Assembly: GCF_000975055.1 (NCBI RefSeq)
Contig: NZ_BBRB01000006.1
Coordinates: forward strand, 10,409-74,408
Length of the DNA stretch: 64,000 nt
Direction of reading: 5' to 3'
Source of the DNA: Demequina sediminicola
GTDB lineage: Bacteria > Actinomycetota > Actinomycetes > Actinomycetales > Demequinaceae
The notes under the pieces were generated by a model that did not search any database, was not told the DNA's origin, and worked only from the letters and a program-made list of their open reading frames with translations. Numbering within the stretch: position 1 is the first letter of the stretch; every line of letters starts with the position of its first letter. Positions 28,102-37,050 of the stretch are shown here, one piece after another. The translations under genes were made by a program, and so were the position numbers.

Positions 28102-28123
28102 CAGGCAGGCACACAAATCCCCC

Positions 28124-28129
28124 TAGAAT
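28124..28129 (+). promoter_or_regulatory. -10 element upstream of pfp
   Basis: TAGAAT between plsC and pfp, about 36 nt before the pfp ATG. It would give a short leader carrying AAAGG before the start. No clear -35 box is seen. Confidence 0.4.
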
Positions 28130-28165
28130 GGCGGAGGAAAATAACCCTGCCACGAAAGGTCTGAC

Positions 28166-29365
28166 ATGTCGGTCCGCCGCGTCGCCCTGCTCACTGCGGG
28201 CGGTTTCGCCCCGTGCCTATCCTCCGCTGTCGGAGGTCTGATTGGTCGTTACACCGAAATCGACCCCGAGGTCGAGATCATCGCCTATCAGCACGGCTAT
28301 TGGGGACTGTTGCGCGGCGAGTATGTGACTGTCACGCCCACCGTGCGCGAGAACGCAGGAATTCTTCACGAGTTCGGTGGTTCGCCGATCGGAAACTCCC
28401 GAGTCAAGCTCACCAACTACGACGACTGCTTCCGCCGCGGACTCGTCAAGGAAGGTCAGGACCCCCTCGCCGCTGCCGCTGAACAGCTGAAGGCCGATGG
28501 CGTCGATGTGCTGCACACCATCGGCGGCGACGACACGAACACGACTGCTGCTGATCTTGCTGCTTACCTGCACGAAAACGAGTACGAGCTCACCGTCGTG
28601 GGTCTGCCCAAGACCATCGATAACGACGTCGTGCCGATCAAGCAGTCACTGGGTGCCTGGTCCGCAGCCGAACAGGCTTCTGTCTTTGCGCAGAACGTGA
28701 TCGGCGAGCATCGTTCAGGCCCGCGCATGCTTATCATCCATGAGGTGATGGGCCGTGCCTGTGGCTGGCTTACGGCCGCGGCGGGCATGAAGTACCGCGA
28801 GTGGCTTGATGCACAGCGCTGGGTGCCTGAGATTGGCCTCATGCGTGAACGCTGGGACATCCACGCCCTTTATGTGCCAGAAATGCCTATCGATCTGGAC
28901 GCTGAAGCGGAGCGACTCAAGTCGGTCATGGATGAGAACGGCAACGTGAATATCTTCATCTCCGAAGGCGCTGGAGTGCCGGAAATTATCCGTGAAATTG
29001 AGGCCGCTGGTGGTGAGGTTGAGACCGACCCATTTGGTCACGTCAAGCTCGACACCATCAACCCCGGACAGTGGTTCGCGAAGCAGTTCGCTGACCGCCT
29101 CGGCGCAGAGAAGGTCATGGTGCAGAAGTCGGGATACTTCTCACGTTCGGCCCGTGCAAACGCGCAGGACCTCCGCCTGATCAAGTCGATGACGGACTAC
29201 GCGGTTGAGGCTGCATTCCGCCGCGAACCCGGCGTTGTGGGTCACGACGAAGAGGACGGCGGGCGTCTCAAGGCAATCGAGTTCTCGCGCATCGCGGGTC
29301 ACAAGCCTTTCGACACCAACACTCCTTGGTACCGCGACATGCTCGCGGACATCGGTCAGGGGTAA
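28166..29365 (+). CDS. pfp: Pyrophosphate-type 6-phosphofructokinase
   Basis: Phosphorylates fructose-6-phosphate (reversible if PPi-dependent). The 399-residue protein has the two residues that mark PPi use: Asp in GGDD (residues 120-123, where ATP enzymes have Gly in GGDGS) and Lys in PKTIDND (148-154). The substrate region MGRACGW is present. ATG 28166 has AAAGG about 8 nt upstream. It is followed by the class II DAHP synthase after only 3 nt, so the two are probably one transcript, linking glycolytic and aromatic pathways. PPi specificity is inferred from these residues. Confidence 0.9.
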   Translation: MSVRRVALLTAGGFAPCLSSAVGGLIGRYTEIDPEVEIIAYQHGYWGLLRGEYVTVTPTVRENAGILHEFGGSPIGNSRVKLTNYDDCFRRGLVKEGQDPLAAAAEQLKADGVDVLHTIGGDDTNTTAADLAAYLHENEYELTVVGLPKTIDNDVVPIKQSLGAWSAAEQASVFAQNVIGEHRSGPRMLIIHEVMGRACGWLTAAAGMKYREWLDAQRWVPEIGLMRERWDIHALYVPEMPIDLDAEAERLKSVMDENGNVNIFISEGAGVPEIIREIEAAGGEVETDPFGHVKLDTINPGQWFAKQFADRLGAEKVMVQKSGYFSRSARANAQDLRLIKSMTDYAVEAAFRREPGVVGHDEEDGGRLKAIEFSRIAGHKPFDTNTPWYRDMLADIGQG

Positions 29366-29368
29366 TGC

Positions 29369-30715
29369 ATGAGTGAGGCAGCTCTTGAGGCCGCCGGAGT
29401 TGATTCGTACCTGAAGTGTGACGCTAAGCAGCAGCCCAAGTGGCCTGACGCTGATGCGGTGCGTGAAGTGACGTCTCGACTGCGCCAGGTCCCCCCGCTC
29501 GTCTTCGCTGGCGAAGCTGATGTCTTGCGTGAGCAACTCGCTGCTGCGGGACGCGGCGAGGCGTTCGTTCTCCAGGGTGGCGATTGTGCGGAAATGTTCG
29601 CGGAAGCGACCGCGGATCACATCCAGAACAAAATCAAAACCATCCTGCAGATGGCCGTCATTCTGACGTACGGGTCTTCTACTCCCATCGTCAAGATGGG
29701 CCGCATGGCGGGGCAGTACGCGAAGCCGCGCTCAGCCGATACTGAAACTCGTGATGGCGTCACGTTGCCCGCTTACCGCGGTGACATCGTTAACTCGCAT
29801 GCGTTCACGGAAGAGTCACGCGTGCCGAATCCTGAACGGTTGATGGACGCATATCACGTCTCCTCGTCGACTCTGAATCTCATGCGTGCTTTCACGCAGG
29901 GTGGATTCGCGGATCTGCGCCGAGTTCATGCCTGGAACAAGGGCTTCGCAGCTAACCCTGCGTATGCCAAGTACGAGCAACTCGCGGCTCAGATTGACCG
30001 AGCTGTGCGCTTCATGGGCGCGGCGGGCGGTGATTTCGATGCCTTGAAGTCAGTGGACTTGTTCTCAAGCCACGAGGCGCTCTTGCTGGACTACGAACGT
30101 GCCTTGACTCGTATTGATTCGCGTACGGGCAACGCCTACGACTGCTCAGCGCACTTCCTGTGGATCGGTGAACGTACGCGTGAACTTGACGGGGCTCACG
30201 TTGAGTTCATGTCCAAGATTCACAACCCCATTGGTGTGAAGTTGGGCCCGACAGCAACGGGGGAGGACGCACTGGCCTTGGCCGAGCGCCTCAATCCAGA
30301 GAATGTTCCAGGGCGATTGACTTTCGTCGCACGGATGGGTGCCCCGCGCGTGCGGGAGTCTCTCCCCCCGATTGTTGAACGTGTGCGTGACGCAGGCATT
30401 AATGTGACCTGGCTGACCGATCCGATGCACGGCAACACCTTTACGTCGGACTCTGGCTACAAAACACGTCGTTTCGACACCATCCTTGACGAGGTCCAGG
30501 GCTTCTTTGAGGTCCATCGTGAGGCTGGAACTGTGGCGGGTGGGCTGCACGTGGAGCTCACCGGTGACGATGTGACCGAGGTGATGGGCGGGGTCGAAGA
30601 GATCGACGATGCCGGTCTCGCTCAGCGTTACGAAACGAAGGTTGACCCGCGACTGAACCACCAGCAGTCGCTTGAGATGGCGTTCCAGGTGTCTGAGTTG
30701 CTGAGCCAGCGCTAG
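29369..30715 (+). CDS. aroG: 3-deoxy-7-phosphoheptulonate synthase, class II
   Basis: Condenses PEP and erythrose-4-phosphate, the first step of the shikimate pathway. The 448-residue protein is of the plant-like class II type, with metal Cys in LQGGDCAEMF, KMGRMAGQYAKPRS, IGERTR, KIHNPIGVKLGP and TDPMHGNTF. The gene begins 3 nt after pfp. It ends at a strong terminator facing pknL, the same neighbour order as in M. tuberculosis (aroG next to pknL). Confidence 0.95.
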   Translation: MSEAALEAAGVDSYLKCDAKQQPKWPDADAVREVTSRLRQVPPLVFAGEADVLREQLAAAGRGEAFVLQGGDCAEMFAEATADHIQNKIKTILQMAVILTYGSSTPIVKMGRMAGQYAKPRSADTETRDGVTLPAYRGDIVNSHAFTEESRVPNPERLMDAYHVSSSTLNLMRAFTQGGFADLRRVHAWNKGFAANPAYAKYEQLAAQIDRAVRFMGAAGGDFDALKSVDLFSSHEALLLDYERALTRIDSRTGNAYDCSAHFLWIGERTRELDGAHVEFMSKIHNPIGVKLGPTATGEDALALAERLNPENVPGRLTFVARMGAPRVRESLPPIVERVRDAGINVTWLTDPMHGNTFTSDSGYKTRRFDTILDEVQGFFEVHREAGTVAGGLHVELTGDDVTEVMGGVEEIDDAGLAQRYETKVDPRLNHQQSLEMAFQVSELLSQR

Positions 30716-30730
30716 ACCATCCAAAAGCCA

Positions 30731-30770
30731 AGAGAGGGGCCCACCGCGAATCCGCGGTGGGCCCCTCTCT
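30731..30770. terminator. Bidirectional terminator between aroG and pknL
   Basis: Perfect 18-bp stem (AGAGAGGGGCCCACCGCG) with an AATC loop, between two convergent genes. It is the longest perfect hairpin stem I noticed in the window. Confidence 0.9.
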
Positions 30771-30788
30771 ATGTCAGGATTTTCAGCG

Positions 30789-32741
30789 TTAGTACTCGAG
30801 ATAGACCCCGGAGCCTTGTTCCACATCGGTTCCGGCGGCCGGCTCAATATTGAAGACGACTGTGGAGAAGTTCCATGGATTGTCATCGCCGGTGACGGTG
30901 AGCCCGTCCGCTTCAAGGGCGGCCTTGGCGTCCGCATACTTCATACCGCGCACATCCTGGATGGTGACGAGGGGAAGGCCTTCAGAAACGGTGATCGTCA
31001 TTGCCTGGGTGCGTGTGCCCGCTGTGCCAGCTTCTGGGGTTTGTGCGTAGACCTCGCCCGTAGCAACGCTCTCTGTGCGTCCGTAGTTCACCTCTGCGTC
31101 AATGCCAAAGGTTTGGAGTAGCGCGAGGGCGTCGGCTTCCGTCATGCCCACTAGATCCGGAGTCTCGATTGGTTCGGGGCCTTCGGAGACAGTGAGCTCA
31201 ACGGGGGTGTCGTGGTCGACCGATTGATCTGCTTCAGGTGAGACAGCAATCACGAGGTCAGCCTCGACGGTATCGGAGTGCTCGAGGACGGGGTCCGCAA
31301 CGGTGAAGCCCACGTCCGTGAGCGTTTCCTCGGCCTCGGCACTTGTCATGCCGGTGACATCAGGGACGGTGAGTTGCAGTTTGCCGAGGGAGACGAAGAT
31401 GGTGACTTCTGCGCCGTTGAGTGCCCGCTGTTGAGCGGCAGGGTCGGTGTTGACGACGTTTCCGGCGGCAATGGCATCGTCGTGGGTTTCCTCGGTGGTG
31501 ACATCGAAGCCCAAATCTGTGAGCACTCGAGTTGCTTCTTCTGCGGTTTGAGCGGTCACGTCGGGGACGGTGGTGTAGGCGCCGGGGCCGACGGCTTGGT
31601 ACCACCAGATGCCCAGAGCGCCCATGACGAGGAGCGCTGCTGCGATCGCTCCGATCCACCAGCCTGCCCTGTGACGCTGTTGCTCGGGTTCGATGGCCTC
31701 GGGGTCATCGTCAGTCAGTTGAGTGTCGTATGTGACGAGCACAGCGTCAGAGCCTTCGAGACCGATGGGTAGTGCGACCGTTGACCCTGACGGGGGTTCA
31801 TGGAGCACTGCAGTTGCCGCGGCATCGGACGACGTGGTCGCGACTGCCCCGGAGGGGGGAGTCGCTCTGCGTGCAAGGGTGGGGTCATCGAGCGAGCCGT
31901 GAAGGTCTCGGACGAGAGCGAGTGCTGCACGGGCGTCTTGCGGACGTGCATCGGCAGCTCGGGACGTCAGTGTCGCTACTGCCTCGTCGATCTCGACGGG
32001 TAGCCACGCGACCTGCGAGGACGGCGGTGGCACGTCTTCGTGGACATTGCGCGATGCGAGAGCGAGGGCGGTGTCGGCCGAGAACGGCTGTGTGCCTGTG
32101 AGAAGTTCGTAGAGCAGAATGCCGGCGGCATAGACATCGGTGCGGGTGTCTGCTGTGCCGTGTGTCACGAGTTCTGGTGCTAGATACGCCACGGTGCCGA
32201 GCAGTGTGCCAGTGGTGGTGCTGGTCACTTCGGTGACGGCGCGGGCAAGACCGAAGTCCGTGAGTTTGGGTTCGCCCTCGGAGTCAATGAGGACATTCTC
32301 CGGCTTGAGGTCGCGGTGCACGAGGCCTTGTGCGTGAGCGACTGAAAGAGCGGCGAGAACCTTATCTGTGATGTCCAGTGCATCGCCGACGCTGAGTGTG
32401 CCTTCGCGGTTGAGCAGTTGGCGAAGGTTTTCGCCGCGAACGTACTCCATCGTGAGGTAAGAGATATTGCCGTCGACACCTTGGTCGTAGACCCTCACCA
32501 TTCCGGAGTGGGTCAGTCGAGCGGCAGCTTTTGCCTCGCGTTGAAACCGCGCGACGAAATCTGCTCCCGTGGCATCCGCTGCAAGGTGGGGATGCATGAC
32601 CTTCAATGCAATCTCGCGTTCGAGGTTGTTGTCGAAGGCGACGTAGACAGTCGCCATTCCACCGGCTGCGATGCGTTCGCGCACCTCGTAGCGGCCGTCG
32701 ATGAGACGGCCAAGGAGGGGGTCGGTCAAGGTCTCGGACAC
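30789..32741 (-). CDS. pknL: PASTA-domain serine/threonine kinase, PknL type
   Basis: Membrane Ser/Thr kinase of 650 residues. The kinase domain (about 18-285) has the Gly loop IAAGGMATVYV, Lys47, catalytic HRDLKPEN (142-149), DFG (162-164) and a Thr-rich activation loop (TSTTTGTLLGT). A transmembrane helix lies near 361-381, and four extracellular PASTA repeats run from about 391 to 650. It is assigned as PknL because aroG lies on one side and an Rv2175c-like gene plus a polyprenyl synthetase on the other, as in Mycobacterium. The GTG start follows TAGAAT by 6 nt, so it is probably leaderless. Likely senses cell-wall fragments. Confidence 0.92.
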   Translation of the reverse strand: MSETLTDPLLGRLIDGRYEVRERIAAGGMATVYVAFDNNLEREIALKVMHPHLAADATGADFVARFQREAKAAARLTHSGMVRVYDQGVDGNISYLTMEYVRGENLRQLLNREGTLSVGDALDITDKVLAALSVAHAQGLVHRDLKPENVLIDSEGEPKLTDFGLARAVTEVTSTTTGTLLGTVAYLAPELVTHGTADTRTDVYAAGILLYELLTGTQPFSADTALALASRNVHEDVPPPSSQVAWLPVEIDEAVATLTSRAADARPQDARAALALVRDLHGSLDDPTLARRATPPSGAVATTSSDAAATAVLHEPPSGSTVALPIGLEGSDAVLVTYDTQLTDDDPEAIEPEQQRHRAGWWIGAIAAALLVMGALGIWWYQAVGPGAYTTVPDVTAQTAEEATRVLTDLGFDVTTEETHDDAIAAGNVVNTDPAAQQRALNGAEVTIFVSLGKLQLTVPDVTGMTSAEAEETLTDVGFTVADPVLEHSDTVEADLVIAVSPEADQSVDHDTPVELTVSEGPEPIETPDLVGMTEADALALLQTFGIDAEVNYGRTESVATGEVYAQTPEAGTAGTRTQAMTITVSEGLPLVTIQDVRGMKYADAKAALEADGLTVTGDDNPWNFSTVVFNIEPAAGTDVEQGSGVYLEY

Positions 32742-32806
32742 GGCAACATTCTAAGGGTGGCTTGCAGAGTTCTTGGTGTGCGGGTCACGGTGCGGCGCGT
32801 TGCGCC

Positions 32807-34126
32807 TCAGTATTGCTCCATGAGGGCGAGGACGGACGCGACATAGCGCTTGGTGTCGTCGTACATGCCGTACTTGCGGACACCGGCCTCACCTTGGTAG
32901 TAGCCAGCAATGGCGATACTCAGGTCTTGGCCGTCGCGTGTGAGGTGGCTAAGGATGGAGATTCCTGCCTCAACGTTGTCCACAGGAGTGAGGAGATCCA
33001 GGTCGCGGCCCACCATGTCCGATGCCCACTCACCAGAGCTGGGGATCACCTGCATCGCTCCAACTGCGTTGGCAGGGGATACCGCACGCATGTTGAAGCC
33101 TGACTCTTGATACGCGATGGCTTGTGCGAGTGCTGGGTCGACCCCGTAGCGATGGGCAGCGGCAACAATCATTGCCTGCATCTGATCGCGGGAGGGCACT
33201 TCGCTGGCGTTGAGTGCTGCCTTGTTCCGGTTCGCAGCCTCCACGGTAGGGGCATCGTATGTGCGGCCCGCGAAGGTATCCCCGACAAGTCCGGTGGGCG
33301 TGCCGCCGGAGATCGAGAGTTCCTGACCCACTGTGATGAGCGACGGGTTCTTGATGTCGTTGGTGGCCACGATGTTCGCCAACGGGACACCTTGGTTTGC
33401 AGCGATTGAGGCCAGCGTGTCGCCTGCTGCGACGGTATACGTCACCGGTGCGTCGCTACTGGTCTCGTTCACGCTGGTGCTGGTGGCGAGCGGCGTGTTG
33501 GATGTGGCAGACGTGCTTCCGGCAGCGGTGCCGCCCGGGATTGAGAGTTCTTGCCCCGGGCGAATGAGGGTGCTTCCGGCGAGGTTATTGGCAGAGTTGA
33601 TCGCGGAGACTGAGGTGCCGTATTGCCGAGCGAGGTCCCAGACCGTGTCGCCCTCCGCGACAGTGTGAGTCGGTGTGCCCGCCGTGTTCGCAGTGGTGGT
33701 CGCTGAGGAGCCGGGAATGGTGATGGTCTGACCAAGTCGGATGACGGCTGTGGGTCCGAGGTCGTTGGCGGCGGCAATTGCCGACACCGTGGTGCCGTAG
33801 GCGCGGGCTAGTCCCCATACGGTGTCGCCGTCACTGACAGTGTGCGTCTGCGCTTGCGCCGAGGCGGCGCCTTGGGCGGAACTGGGGATGGTGAGGGTTT
33901 GGCCGATGACGATCAGGCCGTGGCTGTTGAGCCCGTTGCTCTCGATGATGCTTGAAACGCTCGCACCGTAGCGCGCAGCGAGTTGACTCACGGTCTCGCC
34001 GGGGGAGACGCGATGCTGCTCATCAGCGAAGGCTGGGGATGCACCTAAGGCGCTAAGTGCGATCGCGGCAGTGGCGCACGAGACTGTGGTGCGCAGTGTG
34101 CGTTGGGAGAAAGTGATGCGGCCCAC
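32807..34126 (-). CDS. Secreted LysM lytic transglycosylase
   Basis: A 439-residue exported cell-wall enzyme. It has a signal peptide (about 1-34, ending ASPAFA), four LysM peptidoglycan-binding repeats (each ending in a GQ-x-L-x-IP-like segment) and a C-terminal SLT domain with the catalytic Glu in AYQESGFNMRA, then NAVGAMQVIP and AGYYQGEAGV. GTG 34126 has AAGGAG 6 nt upstream. It is inserted between pknL and the Rv2175c-like gene. A CRP-like site lies 33 nt upstream of its start. Confidence 0.92.
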   Translation of the reverse strand: MGRITFSQRTLRTTVSCATAAIALSALGASPAFADEQHRVSPGETVSQLAARYGASVSSIIESNGLNSHGLIVIGQTLTIPSSAQGAASAQAQTHTVSDGDTVWGLARAYGTTVSAIAAANDLGPTAVIRLGQTITIPGSSATTTANTAGTPTHTVAEGDTVWDLARQYGTSVSAINSANNLAGSTLIRPGQELSIPGGTAAGSTSATSNTPLATSTSVNETSSDAPVTYTVAAGDTLASIAANQGVPLANIVATNDIKNPSLITVGQELSISGGTPTGLVGDTFAGRTYDAPTVEAANRNKAALNASEVPSRDQMQAMIVAAAHRYGVDPALAQAIAYQESGFNMRAVSPANAVGAMQVIPSSGEWASDMVGRDLDLLTPVDNVEAGISILSHLTRDGQDLSIAIAGYYQGEAGVRKYGMYDDTKRYVASVLALMEQY

Positions 34127-34158
34127 GGCATACTCCTTGCTGGAACAGTTGTGTCTGA

Positions 34159-34174
34159 TGTGACAGATGTTACA
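34159..34174. promoter_or_regulatory. Candidate CRP/FNR-family binding site
   Basis: TGTGA-N6-TTACA, one mismatch from the canonical CRP dyad TGTGA-N6-TCACA. It lies between the divergent LysM transglycosylase and Rv2175c-like genes. Mycobacterial Crp controls the resuscitation factor rpfA from a similar site, so a link to a muralytic gene is plausible. Inference only. Confidence 0.4.
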
Positions 34175-34238
34175 AAAGTGACTGTAGTCATCTCAAGTGA
34201 CGTACGCAAGGGTTGCGCAGCATTTGTACGCTGTACGT

Positions 34239-34592
34239 GTGAGTGAATCCTTAAATTGGCTGTCCGTGCCCGAGTTTGCCGACGCGCTATCCGTGGAGCC
34301 GGCGCAGGTGCGCGACATGCTGCGCCAGCGCGACATCGTTGCCGTGCGGCGGGGGGAGAACAACGCGCTACACATTCCCGCCGAGTTCTTGATCTATACG
34401 GAGGGATCGCGCACACGCGTGATTCCGACTTTGCCGGGCACCCTGACGCAATTGAGCGATGCGCGATTGACGGATGACGAGATGATCGAGTGGCTTTCGA
34501 CAGACCTCGACGAGCTCGGTACAACACCTCTTGACGCACTTCGCGAGGGCAAGCGTGCCCCTGTGCGTCGTGCTGCCCAGTCACTGGGATAG
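34239..34592 (+). CDS. Rv2175c-like DNA-binding protein
   Basis: A 117-residue protein with an N-terminal helix-turn-helix-like region (WLSVPEFADALSVEPAQVRDML) and a C-terminal region containing PTLPGTLTQLSDARLTDDEMIEWL, both typical of the actinobacterial Rv2175c family. Rv2175c is known in M. tuberculosis as a DNA-binding substrate of the adjacent kinase PknL. GTG 34239 lies 6 nt after TACGCT and has no Shine-Dalgarno. Here a LysM transglycosylase separates it from pknL. Phosphorylation of this copy is inference. Confidence 0.85.
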   Translation: MSESLNWLSVPEFADALSVEPAQVRDMLRQRDIVAVRRGENNALHIPAEFLIYTEGSRTRVIPTLPGTLTQLSDARLTDDEMIEWLSTDLDELGTTPLDALREGKRAPVRRAAQSLG

Positions 34593-34600
34593 CTCTCGCT

Positions 34601-34617
34601 GGGGCAGGAGACGCCCC
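34601..34617. terminator. Weak hairpin between convergent genes
   Basis: GGGGC-N7-GCCCC between the Rv2175c-like gene and the polyprenyl synthetase. The stem is only 5 bp, so function as a terminator is uncertain. Confidence 0.35.
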
Positions 34618-34621
34618 TTGT

Positions 34622-35695
34622 CTAGTGCAGTCGGTGCACAGCCGCGTGCGCGATTGTGCTCAGGACACGCGCTCCTTCGGGCTCGAGGTCGACCGCGAAG
34701 AGCTCCGAGTTGGCGCTGGAATACAAGGCGCTGATCTCTTGCTCCGCTCGGTCAAGGGCGCCGGTGTCCATGACCGCGGACACCGCATCGCTGACTTGTT
34801 CCTGGGTCGCAGCGCGATCCCCGAGGCACTGCTCAATCGCAGCGCGGGTGCCGGAGTCGCCGTGGGTCCATGCGTCCCAGATCAGCAAGGTGCGCTTGCC
34901 TTCGCGAATGTCGTCGCCGGAAGGTTTACCGGTGAGCTCGGGGCTTCCCACAAGACCTAGAACGTCGTCTCGCAACTGGAATGCCAAACCCAGGGAGACT
35001 CCCGCCTTATGGAGCTGTGCCACACGCTCTTTCGACGCGCCGGCGGCAACCGCCCCCATGGCCAGGGGGTACTCGGACGAGTAGGAGGCTGTCTTACAGC
35101 GCATCACTGTCAGGATCTCGTCGCGCTGGTCGCCGAGGGACGCGAGAGGCTGGACAGCGGCTCGCATGTCGGCGTACTGCCCCAACGTGACGAGCTCTGC
35201 CATCTGGGCGAACATTTGTGAGAGCGCGTAGCCGGTGTCTGCGGCACTGTGATGAGCATCGGAAACTAGCCGGTGAGAGGCCATCAGCGCCACGTCGCCG
35301 GCAAGGATTCCTCCAGCCTTCCCATAGTCTTCGCCTGATCCTTCCCAACGTTGATCACCGTGGAAGGTTTCGATACGTCGATGGGTTGCTGGCATCCCGC
35401 GGCGCGTGTCTGATCCATCGAGCACATCGTCGTGGAGCAGCGCAGCGGTCTGGAACAACTCGAGCCCTGCCGCCAGCGATGTCACGGCAGCTTCGTTGGA
35501 TCCTGTGTGTGCTCGATGCGATGCAAGCATGAGGAGAGCCCGTAGTCGCTTTCCTCCCGATGCGGCATCCCGCAATGGCGCAATGATCTCCTTCGAGGCA
35601 TCCCCAACGGAGGCGACCGAGGCCTCCACTGCATCGAGACCTCTAAAGATGGCATCGTCGGTGGCGTTCTTCCAGAGCGCGGCGAGATCAGTCAC
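34622..35695 (-). CDS. Polyprenyl (isoprenyl) diphosphate synthase
   Basis: Chain-elongating prenyltransferase of 357 residues that builds isoprenoid diphosphates such as the menaquinone side chain. The first Asp-rich motif is LLHDDVLDGSDTRRG (DDxxD); the second is QLRDDVLG, where the usual last Asp is Gly, as in many members. Product length cannot be read by eye. GTG 35695 follows TACGCT by 6 nt; the frame opens to 36112 through non-coding-like sequence. The homologue next to Rv2175c in M. tuberculosis is idsA2. Confidence 0.92.
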   Translation of the reverse strand: MTDLAALWKNATDDAIFRGLDAVEASVASVGDASKEIIAPLRDAASGGKRLRALLMLASHRAHTGSNEAAVTSLAAGLELFQTAALLHDDVLDGSDTRRGMPATHRRIETFHGDQRWEGSGEDYGKAGGILAGDVALMASHRLVSDAHHSAADTGYALSQMFAQMAELVTLGQYADMRAAVQPLASLGDQRDEILTVMRCKTASYSSEYPLAMGAVAAGASKERVAQLHKAGVSLGLAFQLRDDVLGLVGSPELTGKPSGDDIREGKRTLLIWDAWTHGDSGTRAAIEQCLGDRAATQEQVSDAVSAVMDTGALDRAEQEISALYSSANSELFAVDLEPEGARVLSTIAHAAVHRLH

Positions 35696-35801
35696 GTCCT
35701 CAGCGTAAGCCCCCGTCCCCAGAGCGATGAAACACGGTGCGCGCTCCACAGATGTCTGCGAAGACCTCGGAGGCAGAGGTGTGTTCGCCAGTGTGGTCGC
35801 T

Positions 35802-36833
35802 ATGACTAGTGAGAGTATTCGTGGCCCTGGCGAGTTGATCGCCGTCATCCCGCTGTTGATTGGATTCGTGCCCCACGAATCCGTTGTCGTGACCGGACTC
35901 GACGATGGCGGAGAAGTGGCAGTGATCATGCGCGTGGAAAGGGGTGATCTAGGAGTTCCTGACCTGGTGGAGCCGATGATGGCCGATGTCACCGCCACCT
36001 TGCGGAGAGAAGGGGCGACCAAGGTCATTCTCGTGTCGTGGACAACGGACGACGTGAGCCTTGGTTGTGAGGCGCTAGACGTCCTTACGCCGCGTCTCGA
36101 GCACGACGTCAAGGTGCTCGATTCGTGGGCTACCGACGGTCGGACCTATGGCGGTCCCGGCTGTGCCGATCAGCGCTGTTGCCCACCGGGAGGAAGGCCG
36201 ATTCCGCAGTGCACGGCTATTCCGATGGCCCGTGTCTCGCGGCGGATCGGCCATCGCCCCCTTCCGCCGTCATCCGATCAGCGGCAGCAGGTGCGCAACA
36301 TCGCGCGCGTAGCCCAGCGATGGGAGAAGAAACTGGAGCTCGGGCGTGACGAATGGTGTGAGCGGAGCTGGAAGGAGATCCGGTCACACATGGAGGCTCC
36401 AGCAGGCGCTCCTGCTTGGGGCAAAGTCCTTGGGGGACTTCAAGATGTGCGCGTGCGTGATGCGCTGATCGTTTCTTGGCTGGGTGCAAGCGACGAGGTG
36501 ATTAGTGATGTGCTTCATGGAAGGGATACCGAGGGCGTCGATGACGTGATGTCTGGTGCGTTGCGACCAGGAACGGCAACCATCCCCGAACCTTCTGACC
36601 TGGTATCTGCTCGAGAGTGGGTCGAGACCCTTGTCACGGTCGCGACCCAGCGACGCCGTGCCGTGGCGCATAGTCTTCTGGCAGTCTTGCACTGGTGGAA
36701 TGCTGACTTGGCCGGCTGTGAGGCTGAAACGAGGCGAGCCCTCGCCTGTGATCCGGGCTACTCTTTGGCGAGCCTCCTAGCTGACATGTGTGCGTATGGA
36801 CTCAGGCCGGGATGGGCGCAGACGCGGGGTTGA
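35802..36833 (+). CDS. DUF4192 family protein
   Basis: A 343-residue actinobacterial DUF4192 protein. The N-terminus [21 protein letters not shown] followed by SVVV is the hallmark of the family. A Cys-containing mid-region ([11 protein letters not shown]) and a helical C-terminal segment with TPR-like character ([22 protein letters not shown]) follow. ATG 35802 is chosen because the homology begins there. It is divergent from the polyprenyl synthase and upstream of the primary sigma factor. Function unknown. Confidence 0.88.
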   Translation: MTSESIRGPGELIAVIPLLIGFVPHESVVVTGLDDGGEVAVIMRVERGDLGVPDLVEPMMADVTATLRREGATKVILVSWTTDDVSLGCEALDVLTPRLEHDVKVLDSWATDGRTYGGPGCADQRCCPPGGRPIPQCTAIPMARVSRRIGHRPLPPSSDQRQQVRNIARVAQRWEKKLELGRDEWCERSWKEIRSHMEAPAGAPAWGKVLGGLQDVRVRDALIVSWLGASDEVISDVLHGRDTEGVDDVMSGALRPGTATIPEPSDLVSAREWVETLVTVATQRRRAVAHSLLAVLHWWNADLAGCEAETRRALACDPGYSLASLLADMCAYGLRPGWAQTRG

Positions 36834-36881
36834 GCGGGGAATCACTGACGGGCGGATCCGCGCGAGGTCGCCTTCCAGGTG

Positions 36882-36907
36882 GAACCTGACAGTTGACATA
36901 GTCGTTA
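36882..36907 (+). promoter_or_regulatory. SigR/SigH-type promoter motif 1 upstream of sigA
   Basis: GGAAC (36882..36886) and GTT (36905..36907) separated by exactly 18 nt, the arrangement of Streptomyces SigR and mycobacterial SigH promoters. It lies about 220 nt before the proposed sigA start. A TTGACA at 36894 in the same stretch has no good -10 at proper spacing. Confidence 0.5.
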
Positions 36908-37050
36908 TACTTAAATGGATTTGCGTGATGCGCTTCGGAGCCGCCTCTCACCATCTCCCCACCAGACACACAGCACGCGTGCTTTGTGCCCTGCGGAAGC
37001 CGGGAAGGGGATGGCATGGGTGGGCGGCGCCGAGGTCCCTCACGTGTCGT

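Noticed and set aside
36894-36899. TTGACA as a -35 box of a housekeeping promoter for sigA
   Set aside because: No acceptable -10 at 16-18 nt; the TATACT nearby is only 7 nt away. The SigR-type reading fits both halves with exact spacing.
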